64,000 nucleotides of DNA from the NCBI GenBank assembly GCA_035222895.1, contig JAVYIG010000062.1, positions 257,501-321,500 of the forward strand, in the 5' to 3' direction. Below the pieces are notes generated by a model. That model searched no databases. It was not told the DNA's origin and saw only the letters and a list, made by a program, of their open reading frames with translations. Below, in pieces: positions 41,201 through 47,629 of this stretch; within the stretch, counting starts at the first letter, position 1; every line of letters begins with the position of its first letter. The DNA comes from Strongylocentrotus droebachiensis (lineage: Eukaryota; Echinodermata; Echinoidea; Camarodonta; Strongylocentrotidae). The translations under genes were made by a program, and so were the position numbers.

Positions 41201-43439
41201 TGGTGCCATTGCTCAAAGAACTCTGAGTTAAGCATTCCTGTGAGGGTGTAAGCAAGTTGGCAGGAAAACTCGGCACTGTGCAATCTGTATCAGAATAAAG
41301 AAAAAAGAACATAAAATATGTATATACGATTTAATGACTTATTATTAATCGTATTTAGGCGTAGGTGCACAGCGACTAGTTAAACAAGCAAACTAAGAAT
41401 ACAACTTTATAGGCCGAGTAAAATTGATTCTTTAAAAGTTTCTCGTGTGGAATAAGAAGTAGAGGTTCCATTTATTTGATATTTTCCATTTCTTCCTGTA
41501 CATGAAAAATGCTATCGTGACCATTTCGAGGAGCAAAGAATTATCATATACAACAAGGGCTCAAAACAACGTGGAATTTCATAGTATTGAAGAAATTTGT
41601 TACCTAACTGTCCTCAGATTTGTATTTACTTTCATTTCAAAAATTATACCAAAGAATTGAGACAGGCCCAGAATAATGAGGGAGGAGGGGAAGAAAAATA
41701 CTATTTGGCAATGTAACTTTATAAGCCATATCGAGATGGTATGAAAATTACAAATTGATCTCCTATTTTCCTGGACACGAGGCAAAGGGTCGCCCGAATA
41801 CAGATACGATGATATTTAACTACCGTATATTGTGATATAGATATTTACAAGTTATCAGGACGTCAGCCCCCTCCTACTTCCCCACCACGTCATCTCGGAC
41901 CTCGAAGACCTATGTAGTAAAGCTATTGTATCAGAATCTTTGAATCTCAATTTAATCGATGCTATTTTGCCATACCCGTCTAATTTGAATCGGGATTTGC
42001 AGTGTTAAATTATTTTACTCTTCAACTTATTTTCCCTGCAATGGAAAGTTTGAACTACATATCTTGGAAACATGAGGAATCGCCTCTTTTATATCAAACA
42101 CATTTCATTCTAGGTAGACTTGAGTTCTGGTAAATATAGAAGAAGAAAAAATCCCACAGAATCCAACGAAACGTACACTGAATGTTCAAGATTACAAATT
42201 AGTTACATATTCCGAACAATTTTGGTAGAAAATGTATATTGGCTTAGTATTGAGCATAGAAATACATGTATAAAGAAGTAGGTCCAACACCATGTGCGTA
42301 ACACAGGTCACTTTGTGCAAGTCGTGGCTTTTATCGAAGATGATGCCCAGTAAGTTTGTCTGCGTTTGTTTTTTTTGTCACTGTTTCAAACAACCGGGAA
42401 TCTTTTGTAGGATAAACAATAAATCATAGCAATTTTCTCTCAAAATACAATTCCTATACCAGGGGCGGTATTCTGAACATTGTTGTAAGTTTTGTGTTAT
42501 CTTTTGTTGTATCTTCCAGAGATAACACAGCGCTAATATGGTTGTAAGTTGGTATTCTGAACATTGTTTTATCCCTGTGTTATCTCTTGAAGGACCGCCT
42601 CTATCTTATCTTTGACCATTGATGACACGCCCATTTTTATGGACCCTACCAATCAAAATCTATTTTATATAAGCATGATAAGTAGGTCAACCAATAGGAA
42701 TACTTTATGCCATATCTGAAGATGCGCCTAGCGCATACTAATCTTGGGCGTAATTAGTTATTTGAGCACTTATTACGCGCGTCATCATTATGCGCTGTTG
42801 AATGTGGATCATGAAGACAAATCACGCTTTCACTATATTGGTTAAGATAAGAGCATTAAAATCGTCATATCCTAGCATGTAATATCTTATAAAGTTCTCA
42901 TCTGTGATGTTTCCGGTCAACACCAATCTTCTTCTAACTCGTCTATTGGCACGAAGTTGGTTCTGGGCAAAAAATATTGCCGCCATTATGTCACCACGAA
43001 ATATACAACAACCCCTACCTGTTGTAAAAATTGTTGTAAATACCATGCAAGATAAGATAAGATAAAAGATACAACAACTTTCAGAATACTAATTATCTCG
43101 ACATATTATCTCCCGTGCGCATATGCAAATGAGGATTAAATGCCACTTTATTAATAATACGCACAATTACAAGCGCACCAAAGTATGAGCGCAGGCGCGG
43201 CCAATAAGATAAGAGAAAAGATACAACAAAAGATAACACAAAAGTTACAACAATTTTCAGAATACCAACTTTATCTTATCTTCAAAGATACAACAATATT
43301 AGAGATAACACAGGGTTCAGAATACCGCCCCAGAGCTCAAGATAAGCTTTTACTGACCTTGTCCGCTAACGCTGTACATTGTGACAGCGACAAGAAATAA
43401 TGTCGAGATAAACATCTTCCCTCCACACAGTCCCAACAT
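22715..43439 (-). CDS. Adhesion G-protein-coupled receptor with sushi, mucin, SEA, HRM-like and GAIN/GPS modules (gene-level entry, 18 coding exons)
   Basis: The product is a surface receptor whose extracellular part would bind ligands or matrix, self-cleave at the GPS and expose a tethered agonist to the seven-helix domain. Joining the 18 exons listed below gives 3,933 nt with every phase matching: 1,310 residues. Layout: signal peptide 1-27; sushi 28-89; mucin repeats 90-313; sushi 314-374; short mucin 375-422; sushi 423-487; SEA about 488-600; cysteine/HRM-like module 601-670; GAIN about 675-966 with HL/T at 959/960; TM1-TM7 between about 983 and 1240; cytoplasmic tail to 1310. The conserved TM3/loop cysteines are C1053 and C1126. 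SEA plus GAIN recalls the vertebrate ADGRF group, but sushi plus mucin is unlike it, so orthology is not claimed. The introns are crowded with DNA transposons. Confidence 0.93.
23777..23843 (-). CDS. Receptor exon 17: end of TM4 and second extracellular loop
   Basis: A 67-nt exon between acceptor TTTTTGTAG/G and donor TT/GTAAGT, phase 1 to phase 2. It encodes GCPLLIVGITAGASRQYYAQ then TDF, completing TM4 begun in exon 16. It is too short to find as an open frame alone. The phases fit both neighbours exactly. Confidence 0.92.
24619..24902 (-). CDS. Receptor exon 16: TM2, TM3 and start of TM4
   Basis: Acceptor TCTCTCAG/G, donor TGGG/GTAAGC. Encodes residues about 1008-1103. The first loop KKLRDRKPNQ is followed by TM2 (ILLSLCCALLGLYVVFLV), TM3 with conserved C1053 (PLPCAILAAFLQYFTLASIF) and the WMAVEGFNMYNLF motif typical of this receptor class, then SLIAWG opening TM4. 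Confidence 0.96.
25378..25502 (-). CDS. Receptor exon 15: TM1
   Basis: Acceptor TTTCCGTTACAG/GATATC, donor ACAA/GTGAGT, phase 0 to phase 2. It encodes a stalk (DIYGGEKLSVETDF) and TM1 (ILEIISYVGCLISIWGLVIT) ending LTYATN, residues 967-1008. The spacing from the GPS is normal. Confidence 0.94.
25767..26050 (-). mobile_element. Decayed tRNA-like SINE in intron 14
   Basis: The plus strand reads GGATCGAATCGTGAATACGACCTCTC then TATGTGAGTCAATAGTACAG. This is a mutated form of the reversed B-box, anticodon and A-box order seen in the better SINEs here. An ATT microsatellite lies at its left. Low confidence because of decay. Confidence 0.4.
26775..26964. mobile_element. 190-bp MITE in intron 14 (TIR CAGTCAAACCTG)
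   Basis: It begins CAGTCAAACCTGTCTACA and ends with AGCAGGTTTGACTG, flanked by TA (TATA on both sides). The interior repeats TTTGTAGACAGGT several times. This is the classical form of a TA-inserting Tc1/mariner-type MITE. Confidence 0.85.
27117..27257 (-). CDS. Receptor exon 14: GPS motif and tethered agonist
   Basis: Acceptor TTATTTCCAG/AATGGG, donor CATG/GTACGT, phase 0-0. Residues 920-966. It has the four GPS cysteines (C926, C941, C954, C956), the two tryptophans (W929, W936) and the cleavage tripeptide HL/T in CNHLTNFGILM. Everything needed for autoproteolysis is present; TNFGILM would be the tethered agonist. Several N-glycosylation sequons (NGT, NAS, NES). Confidence 0.97.
27553..27936 (-). 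CDS. Receptor exon 13: GAIN subdomain B, first part
   Basis: Acceptor CCGTTTCAG/GTACTT, donor ATCCA/GTAAGTAG, phase 0-0, residues 792-919. Segments such as VRISFTPVNP immediately before the GPS exon, and FLPPGLADTF, are typical of the beta-strands of GAIN domains. No cysteines outside the GPS. The frame is fully open. Confidence 0.94.
28305..28580. repeat. Inverted minisatellite of GGGGTAGTTGTCC units in intron 12
   Basis: About five units in one direction (ACAACTACCCCC, 28308-28388) face about twelve in the other (GGGGTAGTTGTCC, 28397-28580). The unit is about 13-15 bp. The G-rich strand has many runs of four or five Gs at regular spacing. Confidence 0.85.
29023..29205 (-). CDS. Receptor exon 12: GAIN subdomain A/B
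   Basis: Acceptor GAACCATAG/GTGACT, donor GCTGAG/GTAGGG, phase 0-0, residues 731-791. Helical, acidic sequence (VTESIVEIVDNIAALSDELL) as in the helical GAIN A subdomain, then FVETNVAAE leading into the first strand of subdomain B. Confidence 0.92.
29621..29767 (-). CDS. Receptor exon 11: GAIN subdomain A
   Basis: Acceptor TTGATTTCGCAG/GTAGAA, donor ACACAG/GTGGGT, phase 0-0, residues 682-730. It contains ITSDNAAKVAEGLEDVTSRG and a second helix (NVVAKLLEDITG), the helical repeat style of GAIN A. A T-rich acceptor region precedes it. Confidence 0.92.
29960..30200. repeat. GA microsatellite in intron 10
   Basis: Impure (AG)n/(GAGAGACA)n tract. It produces spurious long frames of Leu/Ser on the minus strand. 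Confidence 0.9.
30532..30653 (-). CDS. Receptor exon 10: end of HRM-like module and start of GAIN
   Basis: Acceptor TTTTGTTTTACAG/GAGATC, donor AAAAAC/GTCAGT, phase 1-0, residues 641-681. Encodes GDQPVEGVCEGDYTSACYWV then MNCGRNLTAEEILEILKN. The C, C, W, C spacing continues that of exon 9. Confidence 0.93.
30725..31160. mobile_element. Two tRNA-like SINEs head to head in intron 9
   Basis: On the minus strand, 31065-31000 reads GTCGTGGTCGAGTGGTGTAA, then GAGGGTTCAAATCCCGACAC (A and B boxes, serine/leucine-tRNA-like); its body runs down to about 30725, ending in the GCGCTTTATAGATATATT tail style. Immediately to the right on the plus strand, 31075-31146 reads TTGTAGCCGAGTGGTTTAAG, then GGGGGTTCGACCCCCTACAC. 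Both have good A and B boxes, but the stems do not close as functional tRNAs. Confidence 0.78.
31888..32007 (-). CDS. Receptor exon 9: HRM-like cysteine module, first half
   Basis: Acceptor ATTTGACAG/TGACCT, donor AGAGAG/GTTAGT, phase 1-1, residues about 601-640. It has VTCPSATVVTAYGSIAMF and NATCPYYTERG with two sequons. The spacing of CP, Y-G and CPYY before a later W and C resembles the hormone-receptor-like motif of adhesion GPCRs; it may be a relative rather than a true HRM. Confidence 0.92.
32550..32768. repeat. Local duplication and LINE-like 3' tail in intron 8
   Basis: GAATATTAAGTTTCTTTATT followed by ATATGTACRTATGT and an A-run occurs twice in tandem (about 32548-32603 and 32604-32650). 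Then comes a T-rich stretch ending AAATAAAATCAAATCAAAT (about 32742-32760), the same tail style as at 46105-46130. It is likely a 5'-truncated LINE. It lies about 30 bp from the exon 8 donor. Confidence 0.6.
32797..33022 (-). CDS. Receptor exon 8: SEA domain, second part
   Basis: Acceptor GTGTTGCTTTCAG/ATACAA, donor GTACAG/GTGAAT, phase 0-1, residues 526-600. It has the core strand KVNTLSAGSIIAEFSVVIDV. GSIIA stands where autocleaving SEA domains have GSVVV (cut between G and S), so this domain may self-cleave. Confidence 0.94.
33480..33810 (+). repeat. Dispersed repeat family B, copy 1 (intron 7)
   Basis: From about 33640 to 33800 it matches the reverse complement of 45245-45430: ACTTGTAGCTACTNGCTCCC, CCCATGATCCTC, TTGAGAGCTGAGTTGATGAG and GTGTGGTCTAATCCC. 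The class is unknown. An AAT/GAT microsatellite precedes it. Confidence 0.75.
34340..34425 (-). mobile_element. SINE fragment in intron 7
   Basis: It contains TGCATTACTAAAGGGCACGA and GGCGAGACCACTGCTCTGCC, then ACTGAGCCGTCGCACCTCCT. These are the modules of the SINE at 21641 with the B-box part deleted. Confidence 0.6.
34622..34734 (-). CDS. Receptor exon 7: SEA domain, first part
   Basis: Acceptor TTTTGTTTTCAG/CTGTTG, donor AACTAT/GTAAGC, phase 1-0, residues 488-525. Encodes AVDTYIVVATFLNKIFNSSL and SSYFIQIVTELVNY, the N-terminal strand and helix of a SEA domain (the F..SL..SS.YF pattern). Too short to stand out as an open frame; it was found by the splice signals and the phase needed by exons 6 and 8. 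Confidence 0.9.
35244..35270. repeat. Poly-C tract in intron 6
   Basis: A long C run. Similar runs occur at 2263, 7663, 44806, 55861, 60655 and 63875. Such runs are prone to length errors. Confidence 0.9.
35662..36495. mobile_element. 834-bp GC-rich inverted-repeat element in intron 6
   Basis: The ends AGCTATGGTCACAACCC and (inverted) AGCTATGGTCACGACCCC extend inward through AAAGTAGC, GCTCGGCGGCCGGGC and GCGAGTTTTTAGCCA. The interior is far more GC-rich than the surroundings and packed with CGCCCGG/CCGGGCG and CGAGCGAT/ATCGCTCG in both orientations, with GAGTGAAAAGTGAGCAGGCG near the right end facing CGCCTGCTCACTTTC near the left. It has no transposase. The long open frames on both strands are side effects of its composition. 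Confidence 0.82.
36675..36869 (-). CDS. Receptor exon 6: third sushi domain
   Basis: Acceptor TTTTTCTTCAG/ATGTCG, donor GCGATG/GTAAGG, phase 1-1, residues 423-487. It has VCTLPETFPSLLSSSS, ADCIAGSSIEYLTTCNLECS, then GYMLIGNQTITCQ and LPFC. The CxLxC..GYxLxG....C....P.C pattern is a sushi (complement control) module with an extra cysteine pair. It is the most divergent of the three. Confidence 0.95.
37033..37921. mobile_element. 889-bp TA-flanked element in intron 5 (TIR CACTGTAAAAA)
   Basis: It begins CACTGTAAAAACCAGGGTGT and ends with AACACCCTTCTTTTTGCAGTG, flanked by TA (37031-37032, 37922-37923). GGTGTTGAATTT and GTGTTAAAATTAACAC motifs recur near both ends. The interior is AT-rich and non-coding, so it is a non-autonomous DNA transposon. 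Confidence 0.83.
37995..38106 (+). mobile_element. 112-bp MITE, copy 2 (intron 5)
   Basis: Same family and length as 2900-3011, opposite orientation. The ends are GGGACTTTTAGATTTGC and GCGAATCTAATAGTCCC. Here the flanks read TA on both sides (37993-37994 and 38107-38108), suggesting a TA target. Confidence 0.88.
38533..38676 (-). CDS. Receptor exon 5: short mucin-like stalk
   Basis: Acceptor TCTGCATCAACAG/CTATAG, donor CGAAAG/GTAGAT, phase 1-1, residues 375-422. Thr/Ser-rich (TTAEPSTSLVTTASSSITPS) and suited to dense O-glycosylation. It is homologous to exon 3, with the same acceptor sequence, but lacks the expanded repeat. Confidence 0.92.
39111..39293 (-). CDS. Receptor exon 4: second sushi domain
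   Basis: Acceptor CTGATATAG/ATTGCA, donor GTCAAG/GTAAGT, phase 1-1, residues 314-374. It contains CTVPSFPANLLTPSQECLPQ, then TRCMFVCDEGYTLIGNETVE and LQLPSCQ. Six cysteines, as in selectin-type sushi modules. Very similar to exon 2. Confidence 0.96.
39846..40517 (-). CDS. Receptor exon 3: mucin-like repeat stalk
   Basis: Acceptor TCTGCATCAACAG/CTCTAC, donor ATAACTT/GTAATT (weaker), phase 1-1, 224 residues (90-313). Built from about eleven 20-residue (60-bp) repeats such as TALPTTEEPSTILDTTTEVT and the variant with TITETS. The Thr/Ser/Pro/Glu composition predicts an extended, O-glycosylated stalk. The three units at 40021-40200 are identical. If the donor were skipped, translation would stop two codons later (CN-stop), so a short secreted isoform is conceivable. 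Confidence 0.93.
41099..41284 (-). CDS. Receptor exon 2: first sushi domain
   Basis: Acceptor CTGATACAG/ATTGCA, donor GTCAAG/GTAAAT, phase 1-1, residues 28-89. It has CTVPSFPANLLTPSQECLTQ, then TICMFVCDEGYTLIGNDTVE and LELPSCQ. It directly follows the signal peptide (VSGQ-D-C). Confidence 0.96.
42462..43331. mobile_element. 870-bp TIR element in intron 1 (TIR GGGGCGGTATTCTGAA)
   Basis: Ends GGGGCGGTATTCTGAAC and (inverted) the same. A second, internal pair TTGGTATTCTGAAMATTGTT faces inward, and GTGTTATCT/AGATAACAC repeats fill the arms. On the minus strand 42822-43046 is an open frame containing RRLVLTGNITDENFIRYYML, which loosely recalls the N-terminal part of Harbinger-type transposases; this is not certain. 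It ends 25 bp from the exon 1 donor. Confidence 0.78.
43358..43439 (-). CDS. Receptor exon 1 (coding): start codon and signal peptide
   Basis: The ATG at 43439-43437 opens 27 codons plus one base, ending CAAG/GTCAGT. The peptide runs MLGLCGGKMF, ISTLFLVAVTMYS, VSGQ: a hydrophobic core and a small-residue cleavage site. Phase 1 matches the sushi exon. A second in-frame ATG (residue 9) would also give a signal peptide. Confidence 0.93.
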
Positions 43440-43507
43440 GCTGTATACAATTGTCAAAACTATAGAGTCAGATGACCGGCTTCGTTAGATCAACGGTGTG
43501 ATATATC
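43440..43507 (-). promoter_or_regulatory. 5' UTR part with splice acceptor
   Basis: A pyrimidine-rich acceptor (TTTTGGCTTTTTGCAG/GATATA) lies 68 bp upstream of the ATG, so at least one non-coding exon and the promoter are further right. They could not be located. Confidence 0.55.
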
Positions 43508-45244
43508 CTGCAAAAAGCCAAAAAGAAAGTAAACATTCTTTACAGAAAATATGTATATAAATGACATATCAAATAAAATGATGTCTACTGTAGGTCCTAG
43601 CGTATATTATATATCACTGTTTTGTTGAAAGTGGGTTTTATACACCAAACGAATATTTTCAGCCAAAATGTTTGTTCCGAAATGCATAAAAAGACTGGAG
43701 GGCCCCTAAAACATACGTTTTAGGCACTTTAGGAACCGATTTTCAAAATTCAGTCCGTGGCTAATTTTTAAGCTTAAAGTTTTCCTTGAAATCCATATTA
43801 CAAAATAGGTGAACACAATTTTCATTTTAGTCTGTGAACCCAACTATTTGTAAGCCATTCAATCTTCAAACAGGCCACATGACATCATTGTGAATAGCGG
43901 TTATGACATTTCATTGAAAGACAAACAAGCGATTTGCAACTGGTACTAATGACACGCAGTGGTGGTTTTCCCCTTGCTTCGTAGACATTCACCCCTCGGT
44001 GCACAGTGCTTGGACACACAATAGGAGGAATATTATTGTATAAATATCAAATGGTTTCACATCTGTGTATTCACACGCATTCCAAAGAGAGGACAACCCT
44101 ATTTACATGATGCAAATATTAAATGTTGGGGCGTAGGTACTACACGGGAAAATTAATATTGACAGTGATTTATTATTTCATTTACCTATACCATATATAT
44201 TGAGTGTGCATAGCTTATGCATAATAGCATAGTAAGAAATTAACGTAAATGAAAAGAGAGACATGATTTTGGTCTCGAATATGAAATTGTGAGAAGTGTA
44301 TCGCTCTTATTGGCGTAGGTCGGTTTACTCTGAATTTCTAGACCTGTAAGCTGTATCCGGCGATAGAAAAAGGATCATGATGACGAAGTGTCGAGAGGAA
44401 AAAAAAGCCAAATCTTTACATAACTCGCCCATCGCCCTGTAACAACCTGCCAGTAGCGTTGGGTAGGGGATGTAAACATAAAATATATAAAAAAAAATCA
44501 CTAGCCCCTCCAATCCCTAAAAAAAAGCTTCCACCCCCCCCCCCCAAAAAAAAAAGATACAACTTGCACAACTGAATGGAAATTACAATTATTGTTTTAC
44601 TTGCTGTCAGTTATTTACTGCTAGTGCACTCAGTCTACCAGTTCGCGTCGCTATGGTAGGCATAGGGTGAACGTAACGAAAAAAGGGGGGGGGAGGAAAA
44701 AAGAGGACGAAAGGGACCAAAAAAAGAAGACGACAGGTCTAATACCTCCCCGCTATCCGTAGACTTAAGAATTCGTATGTTATTAGCCAAGAAAGACCGT
44801 TGTTCCCCGCCCCCCCCCCCCCCCCCCCTCCCCCTCATAATGCCAGTGCCCCTAAATCACCGAACCCAATCTATAACCCCGTAATCTTCGATATGTCGAC
44901 GAGTATCAAACGAAATCTAAATTAAATCGCAATAATTATGCTTTCTTAAGAAGCTTATCTAAAAATAAATCATGCTCACAACTTAATCGGTTCTCATATT
45001 TTGCCTCATCTGTTAATCGTATAGGTTTGCCGAGCCCGCGAGTCTTTGAAAAGAACGTGGAAAATTTAATTCCATATTTGCTTCTTATACAACTTGATTT
45101 TGGGGAGAGATTCCGCGTTTTGGACTTTGTTATCATTGTTATGAAATGTAGTAATCCTAATACCCAAGTCACAGTTATCGTTTATTCATACAGAGTTGGC
45201 TCATGCAAGGGGAAAAAGCTTACATATGTTAAAGGCCCTATGTA
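43508..45244. other. Non-coding stretch upstream of the receptor
   Basis: Presumably contains the first non-coding exon or promoter of the receptor, but nothing decisive is visible. Poly-C and poly-A tracts lie at 44530-44560 and 44806-44827. Confidence 0.5.
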
Positions 45245-45430
45245 CTAGTTTGGCTAGGAGGGATTACACCACCCAGTGTGGTCACTTATAAGTGGCTTTC
45301 TCATCAACTCAGCTCTCAATTGACATAAGAAATGGAGGATCATGGGGGACCAATGGTCACCGATTAGGCATTGTTTTTCTCTATAGAGGGAGCTAGTAGC
45401 TACAAGTAGTACAGTGGGGTCTTTAAATAT
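45245..45430 (-). repeat. Dispersed repeat family B, copy 2
   Basis: Reverse-complement match of 33640-33800, including CTCATCAACTCAGCTCTCAA, GGATCATGGGGGACCAATGG and GGGAGCTAGTAGCTACAAGT. Confidence 0.75.
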
Positions 45431-46845
45431 TAGCTTGAGTTCTGGTAATGATAGCAAATAAAGTCTTGTTTGTTTTTCTTTTACTGGTTCAAACAATCAA
45501 TCTTCTGCAGGATAAATAATTTAACATGAATTATAGCCATGTTTTCTCAACATTAGATTCCTCTCCCTGATTTGTCAAACTATTATAGTGATTGTTATTG
45601 TTTCGGTTTGTTTGTTATGGGGTTGGCAGGTGTGAATAATGATTATGTGGACCTCGAATATCTCAATACTGATGACATGAGGAAGTAGAGAAGAGAAGAA
45701 ATGTTAGCAAAATGCAATTTAACATTTCGTTTTCAATATTTAAAGTATTGTTTGAAAGCCAATTGTATCATTTTTCTGCCGCCACAAGAAGGCACTAAAC
45801 ACTGATATGTTTAGAGCACATTTCCTTGTATGATTCTTTAGGACTCAAACAAAAATTGATTACTTCAGATTTTACTTGTGTTCCCCTGTTTACCGTATAC
45901 AATACAGTCCTTCATGACAGTCCTTCTTCCGCAAATAACTGTATAATGTTTGATGAAATTTAGTATTCATGACAGTTTATCATTTCGTTTTAGAATATAA
46001 CAACTGTTACATATATTTACTTATTTATGATTCACTGTCAGAAAAATGCTTATTGTATTTCATATTATATTGTTATCGAAAAGATGTATATTTATATGAA
46101 TGCAGAAGAAAATCAAATCAAATCAAAAATCAAAAACCAAATGAAATACCAGTTTCATCTGTATTTCGCAATCAGTATCCTGTTTCATGACATATTTGAT
46201 CAATTACAAGTTATTAAGCTCCTGTTATTGTTGCGTTTGATCGGTTTATGGCTGTTGATATTAATGACACGTCTCATTAAACAGTGTCCGTGTTTGCTCA
46301 CTGTGACAATAAACGTAAAAATAGATACAGAATTATGTAAGCCATAAAAGAAGATTTACGTTATATCATTTGTATATACTTTTTCCTTTCAAACGATAGA
46401 ATTTCACTTTAAATGACGTAAGGCAATTTAGGAAATATATATATATATATCATATCGAATTTTCGTAAAAAAAGAAGCAGTGTGGCTGAAAATGGGCTAG
46501 GCGTAAACATTATACATATATATATATATATATTTATAAACGAAGTTCGTAGCTCATTGTTAATTCGTAAGGATAATTTTCCTATAGTGTTAGTGTACTG
46601 CATGGAATAATAAAATCATTGGGCACACTTTACTCACGACGAAAAACATCCTAAAATCCCTCAATTTTAGGAGCGGTTCTAAATATTTGTGTCCATTCAA
46701 CCATGGACCTACTACCCTATCAAACATTTTGAATGGGTAGGTCCAATAAAACAGATGCCTTTGCTTAGTACTGTGACACTCGCAGCTGGATCGGTTCACA
46801 TTTTGCGATTATTGTTTAAGTATTTTGTTCAATCACAAATATTAG
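45431..46845. other. Non-coding, with a LINE-like tail
   Basis: At about 46000-46135 there is a T-rich stretch ending AAAATCAAATCAAATCAAAA, a LINE-style 3' tail. TA microsatellites lie at 46436-46450 and 46515-46535. Nothing else was seen. Confidence 0.5.
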
Positions 46846-46849
46846 ATAA

Positions 46850-47629
46850 GCTGATGACACTGTTTTATTTTCCGAATCAAAGAAAGACTTCCAGAGACTC
46901 CTGAATGAAGTTGTAAAAGAAAGTGAGAGAATGGGACTAGAGATCAACTATACCAAGACAAAGTGCCTGGTGGTATCCAAGAAGAGCAGTCCAAAATGTA
47001 ACTTGAAACTGAAAGAACAGATTATTCAACAAGTTTCCTCATTTAACTACCTCGGCACCATGATCACCGAGGATGCCAGATGTGAGACAGAGATCAAGAG
47101 AAGGATACCTCTCGCTAAATCTGCATTTTCAATGTTAGGCAAAATTCTAACAAATCGAACAATGAGTATGAGGACCAGAACAGGAGTATTGGATTGTTAC
47201 ATCTACCCAGTATTTATGTATGGCAGTGAAACATGGACTTTAGCCTCTGATACTAAAAAGCGTTTGAAAAGTTGCGATATGTGGTTTTTAAGAAGAATGA
47301 TGAAAATCCCCTGGACTGACAAAGTTAGTATTGAGGAAGTTCTTACACGAGCTGGAGTGCAAAGGAAAATGATACGTGAGATGTTGATTAGGCAGTTGAA
47401 GTTCATGGGTCACATTACACGTAAGGAAGGCCTAGATAATCTTGCTTTGACAGGGAAAATTGTGGGAAGAAGGAGTAGGGGAAGAAGAAGGTTACTTTGG
47501 ATGGACAGTCTGCAGAAATTGTTGGAAGAGAGAGGAGTGAAAGAACTGGGAGTGGTACTAATACAGAAGGCTAGGAGCCGAGGGTTGTGGAACAGCATGA
47601 TCGCCAAAGTCAAACGATATGGCACTTAG
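46850..47629 (+). pseudogene. Non-LTR retrotransposon reverse transcriptase, C-terminal remnant
   Basis: An open stretch of 259 codons to a TAG. It opens with ADDTVLFSESKKDF, the second half of the RT catalytic box, then GLEINYTKTKCLVVSKK, SSFNYLGTMITED, YPVFMYGSETWTLASD, FLRRMMKIPWTDKVS, LKFMGHITRKEGLDN and GRRSRGRRR. This order is that of the RT thumb and C-terminal region of LINE-type elements. The codon before ADD is TAA (46847-46849), where the family has an aromatic residue, and no RT is readable upstream, so the copy is 5'-truncated and dead. The 3' end runs into a GA repeat. Confidence 0.9.

Larger units (their letters stand above)
39846..41858 (-). repeat. Sushi+mucin cassette, copy B of a segmental duplication
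   Basis: Holds exons 2 and 3 and their introns; partner of 38533-39837. Homology runs to about 41858 (ACAAGTTATCAGG), after which the sequences differ (GACGTCAGCCCC). Confidence 0.88.
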
